Part shown: positions 34,388 through 43,583 of the stretch, in pieces
How the letters are laid out: each line of letters opens with the position of its first letter
Position numbering within the stretch: position 1 is the stretch's first letter
Source: an uncultured Paracoccaceae bacterium
GTDB taxonomy: Bacteria; Pseudomonadota; Alphaproteobacteria; Rhodobacterales; Rhodobacteraceae
Assembly: GCA_947500135.1 (NCBI GenBank)
Contig: CANMQX010000010.1
Span: forward strand, 1 to 64,000
Length of the DNA stretch: 64,000 nt
Direction of reading: 5' to 3'
Notes under the pieces: generated by a model
What the model saw: the letters and a program-made list of their open reading frames with translations, nothing else
Databases searched by the model: none
Told to the model about the DNA's origin: nothing
Program-made: the position numbers and the translations under genes

Positions 34388-34760
34388 CGGTTTCCACCTC
34401 ATGTAAACGCACTTAACATTTAGGTGTGCTTTGTGATGACACAACCTTTTTCAGGAATCGTTCCTTTGGAATGACCGCGAAGCTTGCGTAGTTCACGTAC
34501 ACTCAACACAAATCCGGTTTTGAACTCGCTAAGCAAAAGCCGGTGTTCGTGAGAACGGCAGCATCGTACAGTCGGGTTCAATCCAGACCTTCCCTGCTCC
34601 GGCATATGAGTGGATTTGCCCATTGCAGTAACATGGCACCGCGTCGGGCGGCTGGATATCTGCTTGGTCTTCCCAAACCTGCCAAAACCCGATATGGCCC
34701 GCAAATCTGAAAGCCGGCGCCCGCATTCCAGCGCCTGACAAAAGAAGATACCGGGATGAG
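34388..34760. other. Intergenic DNA of atypical composition
   Basis: A 373-base stretch between the esterase and the pnp leader, with lower GC than pnp. It contains no rpsO, although rpsO often precedes pnp. One minus-strand frame at 34529-34741 is the only coding candidate and is listed separately. No other RNA gene or repeat was recognised. Confidence 0.5.
34529..34741 (-). CDS. Possible small hypothetical protein
   Basis: A 70-codon frame from TTG with a protein-like, aromatic-rich composition (for example GHIGFWQVWEDQADIQPPDA, then GQIHSYAGAGKVWIEPDC). There is no good ribosome-binding site and no family match. It may be a fragment of an older gene or a chance frame. Confidence 0.25.
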   Translation of the reverse strand: MSGAGMRAPAFRFAGHIGFWQVWEDQADIQPPDAVPCYCNGQIHSYAGAGKVWIEPDCTMLPFSRTPAFA

Positions 34761-34800
34761 GGGGAATACGCCCCCTACGCAAAAGGCCGCAAATCGGCCA
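34761..34800 (+). promoter_or_regulatory. Tandem hairpins in the pnp leader
   Basis: GGGGG-AATACG-CCCCC (34761-34776) and GGCCG-CAAAT-CGGCC (34786-34800) are perfect small stem-loops. The second ends 4 bases before the AGGA of pnp. pnp is autoregulated through 5' hairpins in enterobacteria; a similar control here is an inference. Confidence 0.5.
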
Positions 34801-34811
34801 ACTAGGAAAAC

Positions 34812-36950
34812 ATGATGTTTAACGAAGTGAAAAAATCAATGCAGTGGGGCGAAGAAACGCTCACACTCGAAACGGGCAAGGTTGCCCGTCAAGCCGATGG
34901 CTCTGTCATCGCAACGCTGGGCGAAACCAGCGTTATGGCCAACGTGACATTCGCACGGGCCCAAAAGCCGGGTCAGGACTTCTTTCCGCTGACCGTCCAC
35001 TATCAAGAGAAGTATTACGCCGCCGGGAAAGTCCCAGGCGGCTTTTTCAAGCGCGAAGCACGTCCCACTGAAAAAGAGACGCTGACTGCCCGTTTGATCG
35101 ACCGTCCGATCCGCCCCTTGTTCGTCCCTGGCTTTAAGAACGAAGTGCTGGTGATGTGTACGGTTTTGTCCCACGATCTGGTTAATGACCCGGACATGGT
35201 GGCGATGATCGCGGCCTCCGCCGCCCTGACCATTTCAGGCGCGCCGTTCATGGGCCCGATTGCGGCAGCCCGCGTTGGTTTTGTGGACGGTGACTACATC
35301 CTGAACCCTGAAATCGACGACATGCACAACTTGCGTCTGAACCCAGAGCAGCGTTTGGATCTTGTTGTTGCCGGCACCAAAGACGCCGTGATGATGGTGG
35401 AATCCGAAGCATATGAGCTGACCGAGGAAGAAATGCTCGGCGCCGTCAACTTCGCCCACGAACAGATTCAGCCTGTCATCGACCTGATTATCGATCTGGC
35501 CGAGGACTGCGCGAAAGAGCCGTTTGATTTCCAGCCGGTTGATTACTCTGACCTGTCTGCCGCTGTTAAAGCTGCCGGTGAAGACAAGATGCGCGCTGCC
35601 TATGCGATCACTGACAAACAGGAACGCACGGCTGCGGTGAAAGCCGCAAAAGAAGACATCGTTGCGGCCCTGACTGAAGAACAGCAGGAAGACGGCAATC
35701 TGGGCGCGGCACTGAAAAAACTGGAATCCGGTGTTCTGCGCGGTGACGTCGTCAAGAACGGCAAGCGGATCGACGGGCGTGCGCTTGATACGATCCGCGA
35801 GATTGTGTCCGAGACCGGCGTTCTGCCACGTACCCACGGTTCTGCCCTGTTCACACGTGGCGAAACCCAAGGTCTGGTCGTGACCACACTGGGCACTGGC
35901 GATGATGAGCAGATGATCGATGCCCTGACCGGCATGTATAAATCCAACTTCATGCTGCACTATAACTTCCCACCCTATTCGGTCGGTGAAGTTGGCCGCG
36001 TGATGGGGCCGGGCCGTCGCGAAATCGGTCACGGGAAACTTGCTTGGCGCGCGCTTCAGGCGGTTCTGCCAGCAGCAACGGATTTCCCCTACACGATCCG
36101 CGTTGTGTCAGAGATCACTGAATCCAACGGATCATCTTCGATGGCATCCGTTTGTGGTGGTTCCCTGTCCATGATGGACGCCGGTGTGCCTTTGAAAGCA
36201 CCGGTTGCCGGTGTGGCCATGGGTCTGGTGATGGAAGATGATGGTCAGTACGCCATCCTATCCGACATTCTGGGTGATGAGGATCACCTTGGCGATATGG
36301 ACTTCAAGGTGGCTGGTACCGAAAACGGCATCACATCCTTGCAGATGGACATCAAGATCGCGGGCATCACGCCAGAGATCATGTCAAAAGCGCTGGATCA
36401 GGCCAAAGCTGGCCGTTTGCATATCCTGGGTGAGATGGGCAAAGCCCTGAACACCGCCAATGATCTGGGTGTTCACGCCCCCAAGATCGAAACCATGCAG
36501 ATCCCAACCGACAAGATCCGTGAAGTCATCGGGTCGGGTGGCAAGGTCATCCGCGAGATCGTGGAAACCTCCGGCGCCAAGGTCGATATCAACGATGACG
36601 GTGTGATCAAGCTGGCCTCCAACGATGCCGAGGCGATCAAGAAGGCCTATGACATGATCCATTCGATCGTGGCAGAACCCGAAGAAGGCGTGATTTACAA
36701 AGGGACAGTTGTGAAACTGGTCGACTTTGGTGCATTCGTGAACTTCTTTGGCAAGCGAGACGGTCTGGTCCACGTGTCCCAGATCGAAAACCGCCGTCTG
36801 AACCATCCTTCCGATGTTCTGAAAGAGGGTCAGGAAGTCTGGGTCAAGCTGCTGGGCTTTGATGACCGCGGCAAGGTCCGTTTGGCCATGAAGATGGTTG
36901 ATCAGGACACCGGTCAGGAAATCAAGAAAGAGGAAGCGGCAGAGGGTTGA
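34812..36950 (+). CDS. pnp: Polynucleotide phosphorylase
   Basis: A 712-residue 3'-5' exoribonuclease that phosphorolyses RNA. Two RNase PH domains (about residues 1-230 and 310-550) flank a helical linker. A KH domain follows ([20 protein letters not shown], about 560-580), then an S1 domain ([20 protein letters not shown], about 625-645). Length is standard. ATG 34812 follows AGGA; ATG 34815 is equally possible. A strong terminator follows, so pnp is monocistronic. Confidence 0.97.
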   Translation: MMFNEVKKSMQWGEETLTLETGKVARQADGSVIATLGETSVMANVTFARAQKPGQDFFPLTVHYQEKYYAAGKVPGGFFKREARPTEKETLTARLIDRPIRPLFVPGFKNEVLVMCTVLSHDLVNDPDMVAMIAASAALTISGAPFMGPIAAARVGFVDGDYILNPEIDDMHNLRLNPEQRLDLVVAGTKDAVMMVESEAYELTEEEMLGAVNFAHEQIQPVIDLIIDLAEDCAKEPFDFQPVDYSDLSAAVKAAGEDKMRAAYAITDKQERTAAVKAAKEDIVAALTEEQQEDGNLGAALKKLESGVLRGDVVKNGKRIDGRALDTIREIVSETGVLPRTHGSALFTRGETQGLVVTTLGTGDDEQMIDALTGMYKSNFMLHYNFPPYSVGEVGRVMGPGRREIGHGKLAWRALQAVLPAATDFPYTIRVVSEITESNGSSSMASVCGGSLSMMDAGVPLKAPVAGVAMGLVMEDDGQYAILSDILGDEDHLGDMDFKVAGTENGITSLQMDIKIAGITPEIMSKALDQAKAGRLHILGEMGKALNTANDLGVHAPKIETMQIPTDKIREVIGSGGKVIREIVETSGAKVDINDDGVIKLASNDAEAIKKAYDMIHSIVAEPEEGVIYKGTVVKLVDFGAFVNFFGKRDGLVHVSQIENRRLNHPSDVLKEGQEVWVKLLGFDDRGKVRLAMKMVDQDTGQEIKKEEAAEG

Positions 36951-36985
36951 TCCCAACGTCGTCCCGGACCTGATCCGGGATCTCA

Positions 36986-37031
36986 CCCAATAAAAAGGCC
37001 CCGGTGGAAACGCCGGGGCCTTTTTATTGGG
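36986..37031. terminator. Strong symmetrical terminator after pnp
   Basis: A perfect 19-bp stem: CCCAATAAAAAGGCCCCGG against CCGGGGCCTTTTTATTGGG, loop TGGAAACG. With A-run and T-run on opposite sides it can terminate both pnp and the convergent sulfotransferase. A further small hairpin, TCCCGGA-CCTGA-TCCGGGA, lies at 36962-36980. Confidence 0.92.
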
Positions 37032-37081
37032 GCGCAACCCGATCTTGACGGGCAGCTTCGCAAGACCTCGCGATCATCGTG

Positions 37082-37849
37082 TCAGCAAGTCAGATCGCGA
37101 CCTTCGGATCGAAACCGATCAGCCCATTCGCGGCTTACGTTATCTGACAGTTTGGCAACCGGAACCACGGTTTTATCGGCGGGTTCATATGCCAGCCCCA
37201 ACGCCGCAACGATGCGCGATAGCTGTGCATAAGGATCAGCAGATAGGTCATCATAGCTGATACGCAGTGGCTTTATGTCTTGGGCTGCAAACCACAGCTT
37301 CCAGTCCTCATCCGCCTTTACGAACACCGCCATTTCTGCCGATATTGCTGTCGCATCATAGACTGGTTCCTGGGCTGCGCCGTTGCGTTCTAATTCTGTC
37401 CCATCAGGTGCCTTGTGCCACAAACCAGTTTGTGTGGCCTTCACAACCGATATCGCCTGGTCCAATTTGCTTTGACGGGTCAAATGGATAAAGAGTGTCC
37501 TGCCGAATTCCCTTTCGACCCGCGCCTTGTCGCCGTCGCATGATGGGTGAAGCACCTTCAACTGCTGCATGAAGAAGTCAAAACTTCTTCGTTGCAACCG
37601 CAGACCAAAAATACCCGAACCGGCGCATCCGGTTTGATGTGCTGCGTCAAATATCGCCCGAAGCACATCCTCTGATTTGTCGAAATCGTCAGCATTCAAT
37701 CGATGGTACCCAAGCCATTTTTCTAAAGAGGGTTCATGGAAATGTGAATCCGGGAACCCAGCATGACCAATTTCTCTCAGCATTCGACACAACAGCGTAC
37801 TTCCACTGCGCGGGCTGGTACAAATGATATAGGAATCAAATGGTTTCAT
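37082..37849 (-). CDS. Stf0-type sulfotransferase
   Basis: A 255-residue PAPS-dependent sulfotransferase of the Stf0 family (first described for trehalose 2-sulfotransferase). The 5'-phosphosulfate loop is TSPRSGSTLLC (residues 11-21), and the later LTRQSKLDQAISVVKATQTG is the family's 3'-phosphate motif and extension. It probably sulfates a sugar, but the acceptor is not predictable. Divergent from the LicD-like gene at 37974, suggesting shared use on a surface glycan. Confidence 0.85.
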   Translation of the reverse strand: MKPFDSYIICTSPRSGSTLLCRMLREIGHAGFPDSHFHEPSLEKWLGYHRLNADDFDKSEDVLRAIFDAAHQTGCAGSGIFGLRLQRRSFDFFMQQLKVLHPSCDGDKARVEREFGRTLFIHLTRQSKLDQAISVVKATQTGLWHKAPDGTELERNGAAQEPVYDATAISAEMAVFVKADEDWKLWFAAQDIKPLRISYDDLSADPYAQLSRIVAALGLAYEPADKTVVPVAKLSDNVSREWADRFRSEGRDLTC

Positions 37850-37973
37850 CGTTTCACGTTACGGTTGCCTTGACGTCCTGTCACCCCGCTGGACGCATGC
37901 GCGGCGGTCGTTGTCAAATCGCGGCAGCCTCCGTAAAACCGGGTTCATAGTCCCGGTGCCCTGGAGATAATCA

Positions 37974-38966
37974 GTGACCAGCCTGCTGCGCCCGCGCAAC
38001 ATTCCCAAACAGACCAAACCGCTGGATGCGGATGCTTGGGTGATCTTGCACGCGCTAGACGCCCAGTTGCGGGGCGCCGATGGTCAGGCCGTACCAGATT
38101 ACAAAACATTGCGCACCAAGCTGGATCAAATCCCGCGCGCCCAGCGAGGCGTCGACTGGACCGAGCGTGTCGTCAAAATCTATTGCAAGCACCGCTTAAA
38201 GGCTCAGCGCTGCCAAACCCTGAAGACAAGGATCAAGGCACATCGAGAGGCCGAAGGCAAAACTGATGCGTTCACGGCTTTCTGCGATGAACTGACCGCG
38301 CTGACCGCCCCCTATGTCCTGACGATGCATGGTTACACTTTGCCCTTCCGAAACCGTGATATCGATGAAGTCACTTCGGAACTGACCCAGATCATTGCCA
38401 TTTTGGATAATCTTGGCGTGCAGAGTTTCATCAACTCCGGCACGCTCCTTGGGGCCGTCCGTGAAGGCGCGTTCCTGGGCCATGATGATGATGCTGACCT
38501 GGCGGTGCTAATCGATGGATCAACCGATGATGCGCTGGTGACCGGGCTATTTGCCTTGGGCGACCGGCTGAACCAGACCGGCGCCTTGCAAAGCCCGGCC
38601 GCGTTCAGCAAACGCAGCCCGGTGATCAAGATCGAGATGACATCAGGCGTGGTCGTGGACCTCTTTCCTATGTGGATACGCGATGATCGTGTCTTTATCT
38701 GGCCGCATACATTTGGCGAACTGCACCGCGATGATGTTTTCCCTTTGGGATCACAAATGTTGAACGGCGCGGCCTTCCCTGCCCCGTGCGATGCCGACAA
38801 AATGCTGGCGCTGAATTACGGGGCGGGCTGGCGCAGTCCGGATGCGCATTTTCAGTTCCCCTGGAAAGAAGCCCGCGAAAAGTTTGCGGCTGTCATCACA
38901 TGTTATAAGCGTCGGAAATCCAGGGCACGCTTTCTTGGCGCGATCCCTGGGTTTCGTGGGCGTTAG
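37974..38966 (+). CDS. LicD-family nucleotidyltransferase-like protein
   Basis: A 330-residue protein with a LicD-type phosphotransferase domain in its middle: INSGTLLGAVREGAFLGHDD followed by DADLAV, the Asp-rich motif that binds metal and the CDP-alcohol. LicD proteins attach phosphocholine or related groups to glycans. The first 120 residues are basic and helical with no known domain. The GTG start is preceded by a purine-rich stretch. Divergent from the Stf0 gene. Confidence 0.8.
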   Translation: MTSLLRPRNIPKQTKPLDADAWVILHALDAQLRGADGQAVPDYKTLRTKLDQIPRAQRGVDWTERVVKIYCKHRLKAQRCQTLKTRIKAHREAEGKTDAFTAFCDELTALTAPYVLTMHGYTLPFRNRDIDEVTSELTQIIAILDNLGVQSFINSGTLLGAVREGAFLGHDDDADLAVLIDGSTDDALVTGLFALGDRLNQTGALQSPAAFSKRSPVIKIEMTSGVVVDLFPMWIRDDRVFIWPHTFGELHRDDVFPLGSQMLNGAAFPAPCDADKMLALNYGAGWRSPDAHFQFPWKEAREKFAAVITCYKRRKSRARFLGAIPGFRGR

Positions 38967-39044
38967 GTTTTTCGCTCTGATCTCAACTATTTGTTGAGAT
39001 TGAGCATCTAACACGCAGTTATCAACATAGCCCGGAGATCTTTG

Positions 39045-39680
39045 ATGAAATCGTTCCTTTTCGCCGCGACCCTCGCCTGTTTCGCAACGTCGTCGTACGC
39101 GCAGGAGGCGGGCGATACGACCGTCGCGCTTGGCTTGTCGACATTCGGCGCCAATCTGGAGGCAGGATATTACACCAATCCCCAATGGCGTGTGCGCGGG
39201 GCGCTGATGGGTGGTTATAGCTATTCCGAAACTGATGAGGACGGTCTGGAAACCACAGAGGTTGATGTGCAGCTGGGTGCTGTTGCCTTGCTTGCCGATT
39301 ATTACCCGGTTGCTTCGGGTTGGCGTGTCTCAGCCGGGTTATTGTTTTCCAACAGTGATATCGATGCGCTGGTGTCCGGCGATGTTGAGGTGAATGATGT
39401 TGTCTATCCGGGTGAGACGCTGGAAATTTCGGCAGAGTTCGAAAACGAAATCGCGCCCATGATCACCACAGGTTATGATCTGGGTTTCGGCGATGGCTGG
39501 TCATTCAATTCAGAACTAGGGCTGGTCCTGATCGGGGGGATCGACCTGACGGCAACCGCCAGCAATGCCACGATCCAGGATGATATCGACAATGATGCCG
39601 ACTATCAGGATGCGCAGGATGACGCCGCTGACCTGTCGATCCTGCCCTATGTGGGGCTGAACGTATCTTATCAGTTTTAG
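39045..39680 (+). CDS. Small outer-membrane beta-barrel protein
   Basis: A 211-residue protein with a signal peptide (about residues 1-19, ending SYA) and alternating beta-strand pattern ending in NVSYQF, the C-terminal aromatic signal read by the BAM complex. Repeated GY/G-rich strands suggest an eight-stranded barrel. Ligand or function is not recognisable. Very low cysteine, acidic loops. Starts at ATG 39045; TTG 39042 is the alternative. It is followed by a hairpin shared with the convergent peroxiredoxin. Confidence 0.8.
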   Translation: MKSFLFAATLACFATSSYAQEAGDTTVALGLSTFGANLEAGYYTNPQWRVRGALMGGYSYSETDEDGLETTEVDVQLGAVALLADYYPVASGWRVSAGLLFSNSDIDALVSGDVEVNDVVYPGETLEISAEFENEIAPMITTGYDLGFGDGWSFNSELGLVLIGGIDLTATASNATIQDDIDNDADYQDAQDDAADLSILPYVGLNVSYQF

Positions 39681-39684
39681 GCGG

Positions 39685-39708
39685 CAAGGGCCCGTCAAAG
39701 GGCCCTTG
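39685..39708. terminator. Hairpin between convergent genes
   Basis: CAAGGGCCC and GGGCCCTTG form a perfect 9-bp stem with loop GTCAAA, 5 bases after the barrel gene stop and 15 bases before the peroxiredoxin stop. Without a T-run on either side it may act as a stability element rather than a classic terminator. Confidence 0.55.
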
Positions 39709-39722
39709 CACAAGCGGACCAA

Positions 39723-40376
39723 TCAGTCCTTTAGCTTGGTGGTGCGCAGATAGGGCAGCACGGTGGTGAAATCACCGAACTTGGCTTGCGCGTCTTCGTT
39801 GCTGACCGTGGCAGGGATGATCACGTCATCGCCCACATTCCAGTTGGCAGGCGTCGCAACGCCCCGCCCGATTGAGGTCTGCAAACCATCCAGTGCGCGC
39901 AGCACCTCGGCAAAGTTGCGCCCGACAGTCATCGGATAGGTCATCGACAGCTTCAACTGCTTGTCTGGTCCGATGATGAACACCGACCGCACGGTCGCGC
40001 TGTCAGCGGGCGTGCGCCCGTCGGGCAGGTAAGCCTCTGCCGGTAGCATGTCGAACGCTTTGGACACTTCCAGCCCGGCATCGGCGATGATCGGGAAACC
40101 GGCCTTGGCCCCGCCAACGGTTTCAATATCGCCTTTCCATTTCTTGTGATCCTCAACACCGTCAACGCTGACGCCGATCACCTTGGTGCCCCGCTTTTCC
40201 CATTCAGCGGCCAATTGCGCCACGGCCCCGAATTCTGTGGTGCAGACGGGTGTGAAATCCTTGGGGTGCGAAAACAGGATCGCCCAGCTGTCACCAATCC
40301 AGTCATGCAGTGAAAACGTGCCTTGGTCAGTCTCAACCGTCAGGTCAGGAATTGTGTCATTGATACGCAAGCTCAT
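39723..40376 (-). CDS. 1-Cys peroxiredoxin (Prx6 type)
   Basis: A 217-residue peroxiredoxin that reduces hydrogen peroxide and organic peroxides. The peroxidatic C45 lies in HPKDFTPVCTTEFG, and there is no second cysteine in the protein, so it is the 1-Cys type that needs an external reductant. The C-terminal extension (WNVGDDVIIPATVSNEDAQ) is typical of Prx6. Convergent with the outer-membrane gene. Confidence 0.92.
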   Translation of the reverse strand: MSLRINDTIPDLTVETDQGTFSLHDWIGDSWAILFSHPKDFTPVCTTEFGAVAQLAAEWEKRGTKVIGVSVDGVEDHKKWKGDIETVGGAKAGFPIIADAGLEVSKAFDMLPAEAYLPDGRTPADSATVRSVFIIGPDKQLKLSMTYPMTVGRNFAEVLRALDGLQTSIGRGVATPANWNVGDDVIIPATVSNEDAQAKFGDFTTVLPYLRTTKLKD

Positions 40377-40503
40377 TGCCGTTCTCCTTTTGGCAGAATA
40401 CCTTCGACGCCTATTCTAAACCCGGCGCGAGGGGAGTACCACATCTGCTTGTGTCCGGTCACAAACAGTGATCAGAATGCGCTGAAAACAACGAGGTCGT
40501 AAG

Positions 40504-41949
40504 ATGATTGAGAACCGCAATTTCTATATCAACGGTGCCTGGGTTCCCCCTGTCAAAGCGCGCGATCATGATGTGATCGACCCTTCAACAGAAGATGTTT
40601 GCGCCGTCATCTCGCTTGGTGATCAGGCGGATACGGATTCGGCTGTTGCCGCCGCCAACGCCGCATTCCCCGGTTGGGCCGCGACCCCGCCCGCCGAACG
40701 GGCGGAATATGTCAAAAAGATCCTTGCGCAGTATCAGGCCCGGTCCGAAGAAATGGCCGAGGCGATCAGTCTGGAAATGGGTGCCCCAATTGATATGGCG
40801 CGCAGCAGTCAAGCCACCAGCGGGCCCTGGCATATCGAAGGGTTCCTGACCGCATTTGACGAGATTGAATGGGTTCGCCCCTTGGGGTCGCACGCGCCTG
40901 ATGATCGCATCGCGATGGAACCGATCGGCGTTGTCGGCCTGATCACTCCGTGGAACTGGCCGATGAACCAGGTCACGCTGAAGGTGATCCCGGCCTTGTT
41001 GGCCGGGTGTACCATCGTGCTGAAACCGTCAGAGGAGGCGCCACTATCCTCACTGCTGTTTGCCGAGTTTGTCCATGACGCCGGTGTGCCACCGGGTGTC
41101 TTCAACCTCGTCAATGGTGATGGTGTTGGCGTTGGCAGTCAGCTGTCACGCCACGAAGATGTGGCGATGATCAGCTTTACCGGGTCCACCCGGGCGGGCA
41201 AGGCGATCTCGGCAGCGGCGGCAGAAACGCTGAAACTGGTGACACTGGAACTGGGTGGCAAAGGCGCTAACGTGGTTTTCGCCGATGCTGATGAAAAGGC
41301 CGTCAAACGTGGCGTTCTGCATTGCATGAATAATAGCGGCCAATCCTGCAACGCCCCGACCCGCATGCTGGTGGAGCGGTCGGTCTATGATCAGGCGGTT
41401 GAAACCGCCGCCGAAGTGGCAAGCAAGGTTGGCGTTGGCCCAGCCTCCGAAACCGGCCGTCATATCGGCCCCGTCGTCAACAAGACCCAGTGGACCAAAA
41501 TCCAAGACATGATCGAAGTTGGCATGAACGAAGGTGCCCGCCTTGTCGCTGGTGGCCCAGGCCTGCCAGAGGGTGTGAACCGCGGCTACTATGTCCGCCC
41601 CACCGTGTTTGCGGATGTCCGCAACGACATGCGGATCGCGCAGGAGGAAATCTTTGGCCCTGTCCTGTCGATCATCCCCTTCGATACCGAAGAGGATGCC
41701 GTGCAGATCGCCAATGACACGCCTTACGGTCTGACCAACTATGTCCAAAGCCAGGATGGCGCCAAGCGCAACCGCATGGCCCGCGCCCTGCGGTCCGGCA
41801 TGGTGGAAATGAACGGCCAGTCGCGCGGACAAGGCGCGCCCTTTGGTGGCGTCAAGATGTCTGGCCGCGCCCGCGAAGGCGGCGTTTGGGGGATTGAGGA
41901 ATTTCTGGAAGCGAAATCCATCTCTGGCTGGTCAGGCGCTGACGACTAA
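40504..41949 (+). CDS. Aldehyde dehydrogenase family protein
   Basis: A 481-residue NAD(P)-dependent aldehyde dehydrogenase. The cofactor region (VGLITPWNWPMNQVTLKVIP), the catalytic Glu in LELGGKGANVVF and the catalytic Cys in NNSGQSCNAPTR are intact. Length is standard. The physiological aldehyde is not predictable. It is followed by a perfect terminator and then by a glyoxalase/hydrolase pair that resembles quinone-detoxification genes, so a role in toxic carbonyl removal is plausible. Confidence 0.9.
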   Translation: MIENRNFYINGAWVPPVKARDHDVIDPSTEDVCAVISLGDQADTDSAVAAANAAFPGWAATPPAERAEYVKKILAQYQARSEEMAEAISLEMGAPIDMARSSQATSGPWHIEGFLTAFDEIEWVRPLGSHAPDDRIAMEPIGVVGLITPWNWPMNQVTLKVIPALLAGCTIVLKPSEEAPLSSLLFAEFVHDAGVPPGVFNLVNGDGVGVGSQLSRHEDVAMISFTGSTRAGKAISAAAAETLKLVTLELGGKGANVVFADADEKAVKRGVLHCMNNSGQSCNAPTRMLVERSVYDQAVETAAEVASKVGVGPASETGRHIGPVVNKTQWTKIQDMIEVGMNEGARLVAGGPGLPEGVNRGYYVRPTVFADVRNDMRIAQEEIFGPVLSIIPFDTEEDAVQIANDTPYGLTNYVQSQDGAKRNRMARALRSGMVEMNGQSRGQGAPFGGVKMSGRAREGGVWGIEEFLEAKSISGWSGADD

Positions 41950-41969
41950 CTGCCCCAATAGTCATGTGC

Positions 41970-41996
41970 ATGGCCGCACCAAATAGGTGCGGCCAT
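41970..41996 (+). terminator. Terminator after the aldehyde dehydrogenase
   Basis: ATGGCCGCACC pairs perfectly with GGTGCGGCCAT around AAATA (11-bp stem), 20 bases after the stop, followed by CGCTGTTTTG. Confidence 0.8.
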
Positions 41997-42055
41997 CGCT
42001 GTTTTGTGCATCTGAATTTCATTTATCTATCCATGCAAAGGATAGGAGAGTGAAA

Positions 42056-42985
42056 ATGCTCAAACAGATCAAAGGATTGCATCACGTGACATCATTGGCG
42101 CGCGATGCCCGCCAAAATAATGCGTTCTTCACCAATGTGCTTGGCCTGCGCCGGGTCAAGAAAACGGTGAATTTCGACGCGCCAGACGTCTATCATCTCT
42201 ATTACGGGGATGAGGCCGGAACCCCCGGCACGGTCATGACCTATTTCCCGTTTCCCAATGCGGCCCGGGGTCGTCCCGGTGTGGGTGAGGTGGGGCGCAC
42301 GGCCTTCACCATTCCAAAAGGGTCCGCATCTGGCTGGCTGGACCGTCTGACGACGTTCGATGTCACGGGCCTGTCGCAGGACAGCCGCTTTGGCGAAACG
42401 CGTGTTCTGTTTGATGGTCCCGACGGTGACGGCTTTGCCCTTGTCGAGGCCGATGACAACCGCACGCCATGGACCGGCAATGGCATTGGCGAAGACATCG
42501 CGATCCGTGGTTTTCATTCCGCCGATATGCGCCTGCGCAACGGGGCTGCAAGTGCAGAGCTGTTGCAGTTCATGGGTTACGAAAAATACGGTACGCAGGG
42601 CAATGTGACCCGCTTCATCGTGCCGGGTGGCAATGCCGCGAATGCGATTGATGTTGAGGTGACGCCTGAAGCCCAAAGTGCCTTGCAAGGCGCCGGGTCA
42701 GTTCACCACATCGCCTTTGCCGTCGAAAACCGCGCCCGCCAGTTGGAAGTGCGCGAAGCCCTGCTTGATACAGGTTATCAGGTCACCCCGGTAATCGACC
42801 GCGACTATTTCTATGCGATCTATTTCCGAACCCCCGGCGGCGTGCTGTTCGAGGTGGCCACCAATGAACCCGGCTTTGATCGCGACGAGGATACCGCCCA
42901 TCTGGGCGAGGCGCTCAAACTGCCCAGCCAGCATGAACATCTGCGCGCAAGGCTGGAAAGCACAATGGCGCCGATTGGCGACTGA
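42056..42985 (+). CDS. VOC-family ring-cleaving dioxygenase, MhqO-like
   Basis: A 309-residue vicinal-oxygen-chelate protein with two glyoxalase-like modules. The metal ligands lie in GLHHVTSLARD (module 1), SVHHIAFAV (module 2) and FEVATNEP. This is the pattern of MhqO/LinE-type dioxygenases that open hydroquinone rings. ATG 42056 follows AGGAGAG. The next gene, an MhqD-like hydrolase, starts 1 base after the stop, as in mhqO-mhqD pairs of Bacillus. Confidence 0.85.
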   Translation: MLKQIKGLHHVTSLARDARQNNAFFTNVLGLRRVKKTVNFDAPDVYHLYYGDEAGTPGTVMTYFPFPNAARGRPGVGEVGRTAFTIPKGSASGWLDRLTTFDVTGLSQDSRFGETRVLFDGPDGDGFALVEADDNRTPWTGNGIGEDIAIRGFHSADMRLRNGAASAELLQFMGYEKYGTQGNVTRFIVPGGNAANAIDVEVTPEAQSALQGAGSVHHIAFAVENRARQLEVREALLDTGYQVTPVIDRDYFYAIYFRTPGGVLFEVATNEPGFDRDEDTAHLGEALKLPSQHEHLRARLESTMAPIGD

Positions 42986-42986
42986 T

Positions 42987-43583
42987 ATGGCCTATGTTGC
43001 GAAACGAACAAAAGGGGCAGCGGGTCAACCGCTGTTCCTGACCTTTCACGGCACCGGCGGCACCGAAGATCAGTTCCACGGATTTGCCCGACAGCTGATG
43101 TCGGACGCCCATATCACATCCCCGCGCGGCGACGTGTCCGAACATGGTGCCCTACGCTACTTCGCCCGCACCGGCGAAGGCGTCTATGATATGGACGATC
43201 TAACCTGCCGGACGGACGCGATGGCTACATTTATAGATGCAGAGCGTGCCGCGACCGGGGCTGATCAAGTGATCGGGCTGGGCTATTCAAACGGGGCGAA
43301 CATCCTTGCGTCGGTTGCCCTGCAGCGACCGGAACTGGTGGATACGCTGATCCTGATGCACCCGCTGATCCCTTGGGAACCGGCGCCGCAATCTGGATTG
43401 CGCGGTCGGAAGGTGCTGATCACCGCAGGCCAGCGTGACCCGATCTGCCCGGCCCCAATGACAGAGCGTCTGGCCGGTTACATGGGCGCGCAGGGTGCAA
43501 CGGTGCAGATAAACTGGCATCCCGGCGGTCATGAGATCAACCAGAGCGAGATCGATGCCATTGTGGCGTTCCTGGCCGCCTAA
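42987..43583 (+). CDS. Alpha/beta-hydrolase, MhqD-like
   Basis: A 198-residue hydrolase of the phospholipase/carboxylesterase group. The oxyanion loop is FLTFHGTGGTEDQF, the nucleophile is in IGLGYSNGANILAS, the Asp is in GQRDPICP and the His is in HPGGHEI. It follows the VOC gene directly and probably acts after ring cleavage in quinone/hydroquinone detoxification. This is an inference from the mhqOD pairing. It overlaps the convergent RluA gene by 4 bases. Confidence 0.85.
   Translation: MAYVAKRTKGAAGQPLFLTFHGTGGTEDQFHGFARQLMSDAHITSPRGDVSEHGALRYFARTGEGVYDMDDLTCRTDAMATFIDAERAATGADQVIGLGYSNGANILASVALQRPELVDTLILMHPLIPWEPAPQSGLRGRKVLITAGQRDPICPAPMTERLAGYMGAQGATVQINWHPGGHEINQSEIDAIVAFLAA

Noticed and set aside
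34420-34782. 120-codon minus-strand frame upstream of the esterase
   Set aside because: It overlaps a better frame at 34529-34741, has poor protein-like composition and runs into the esterase leader.
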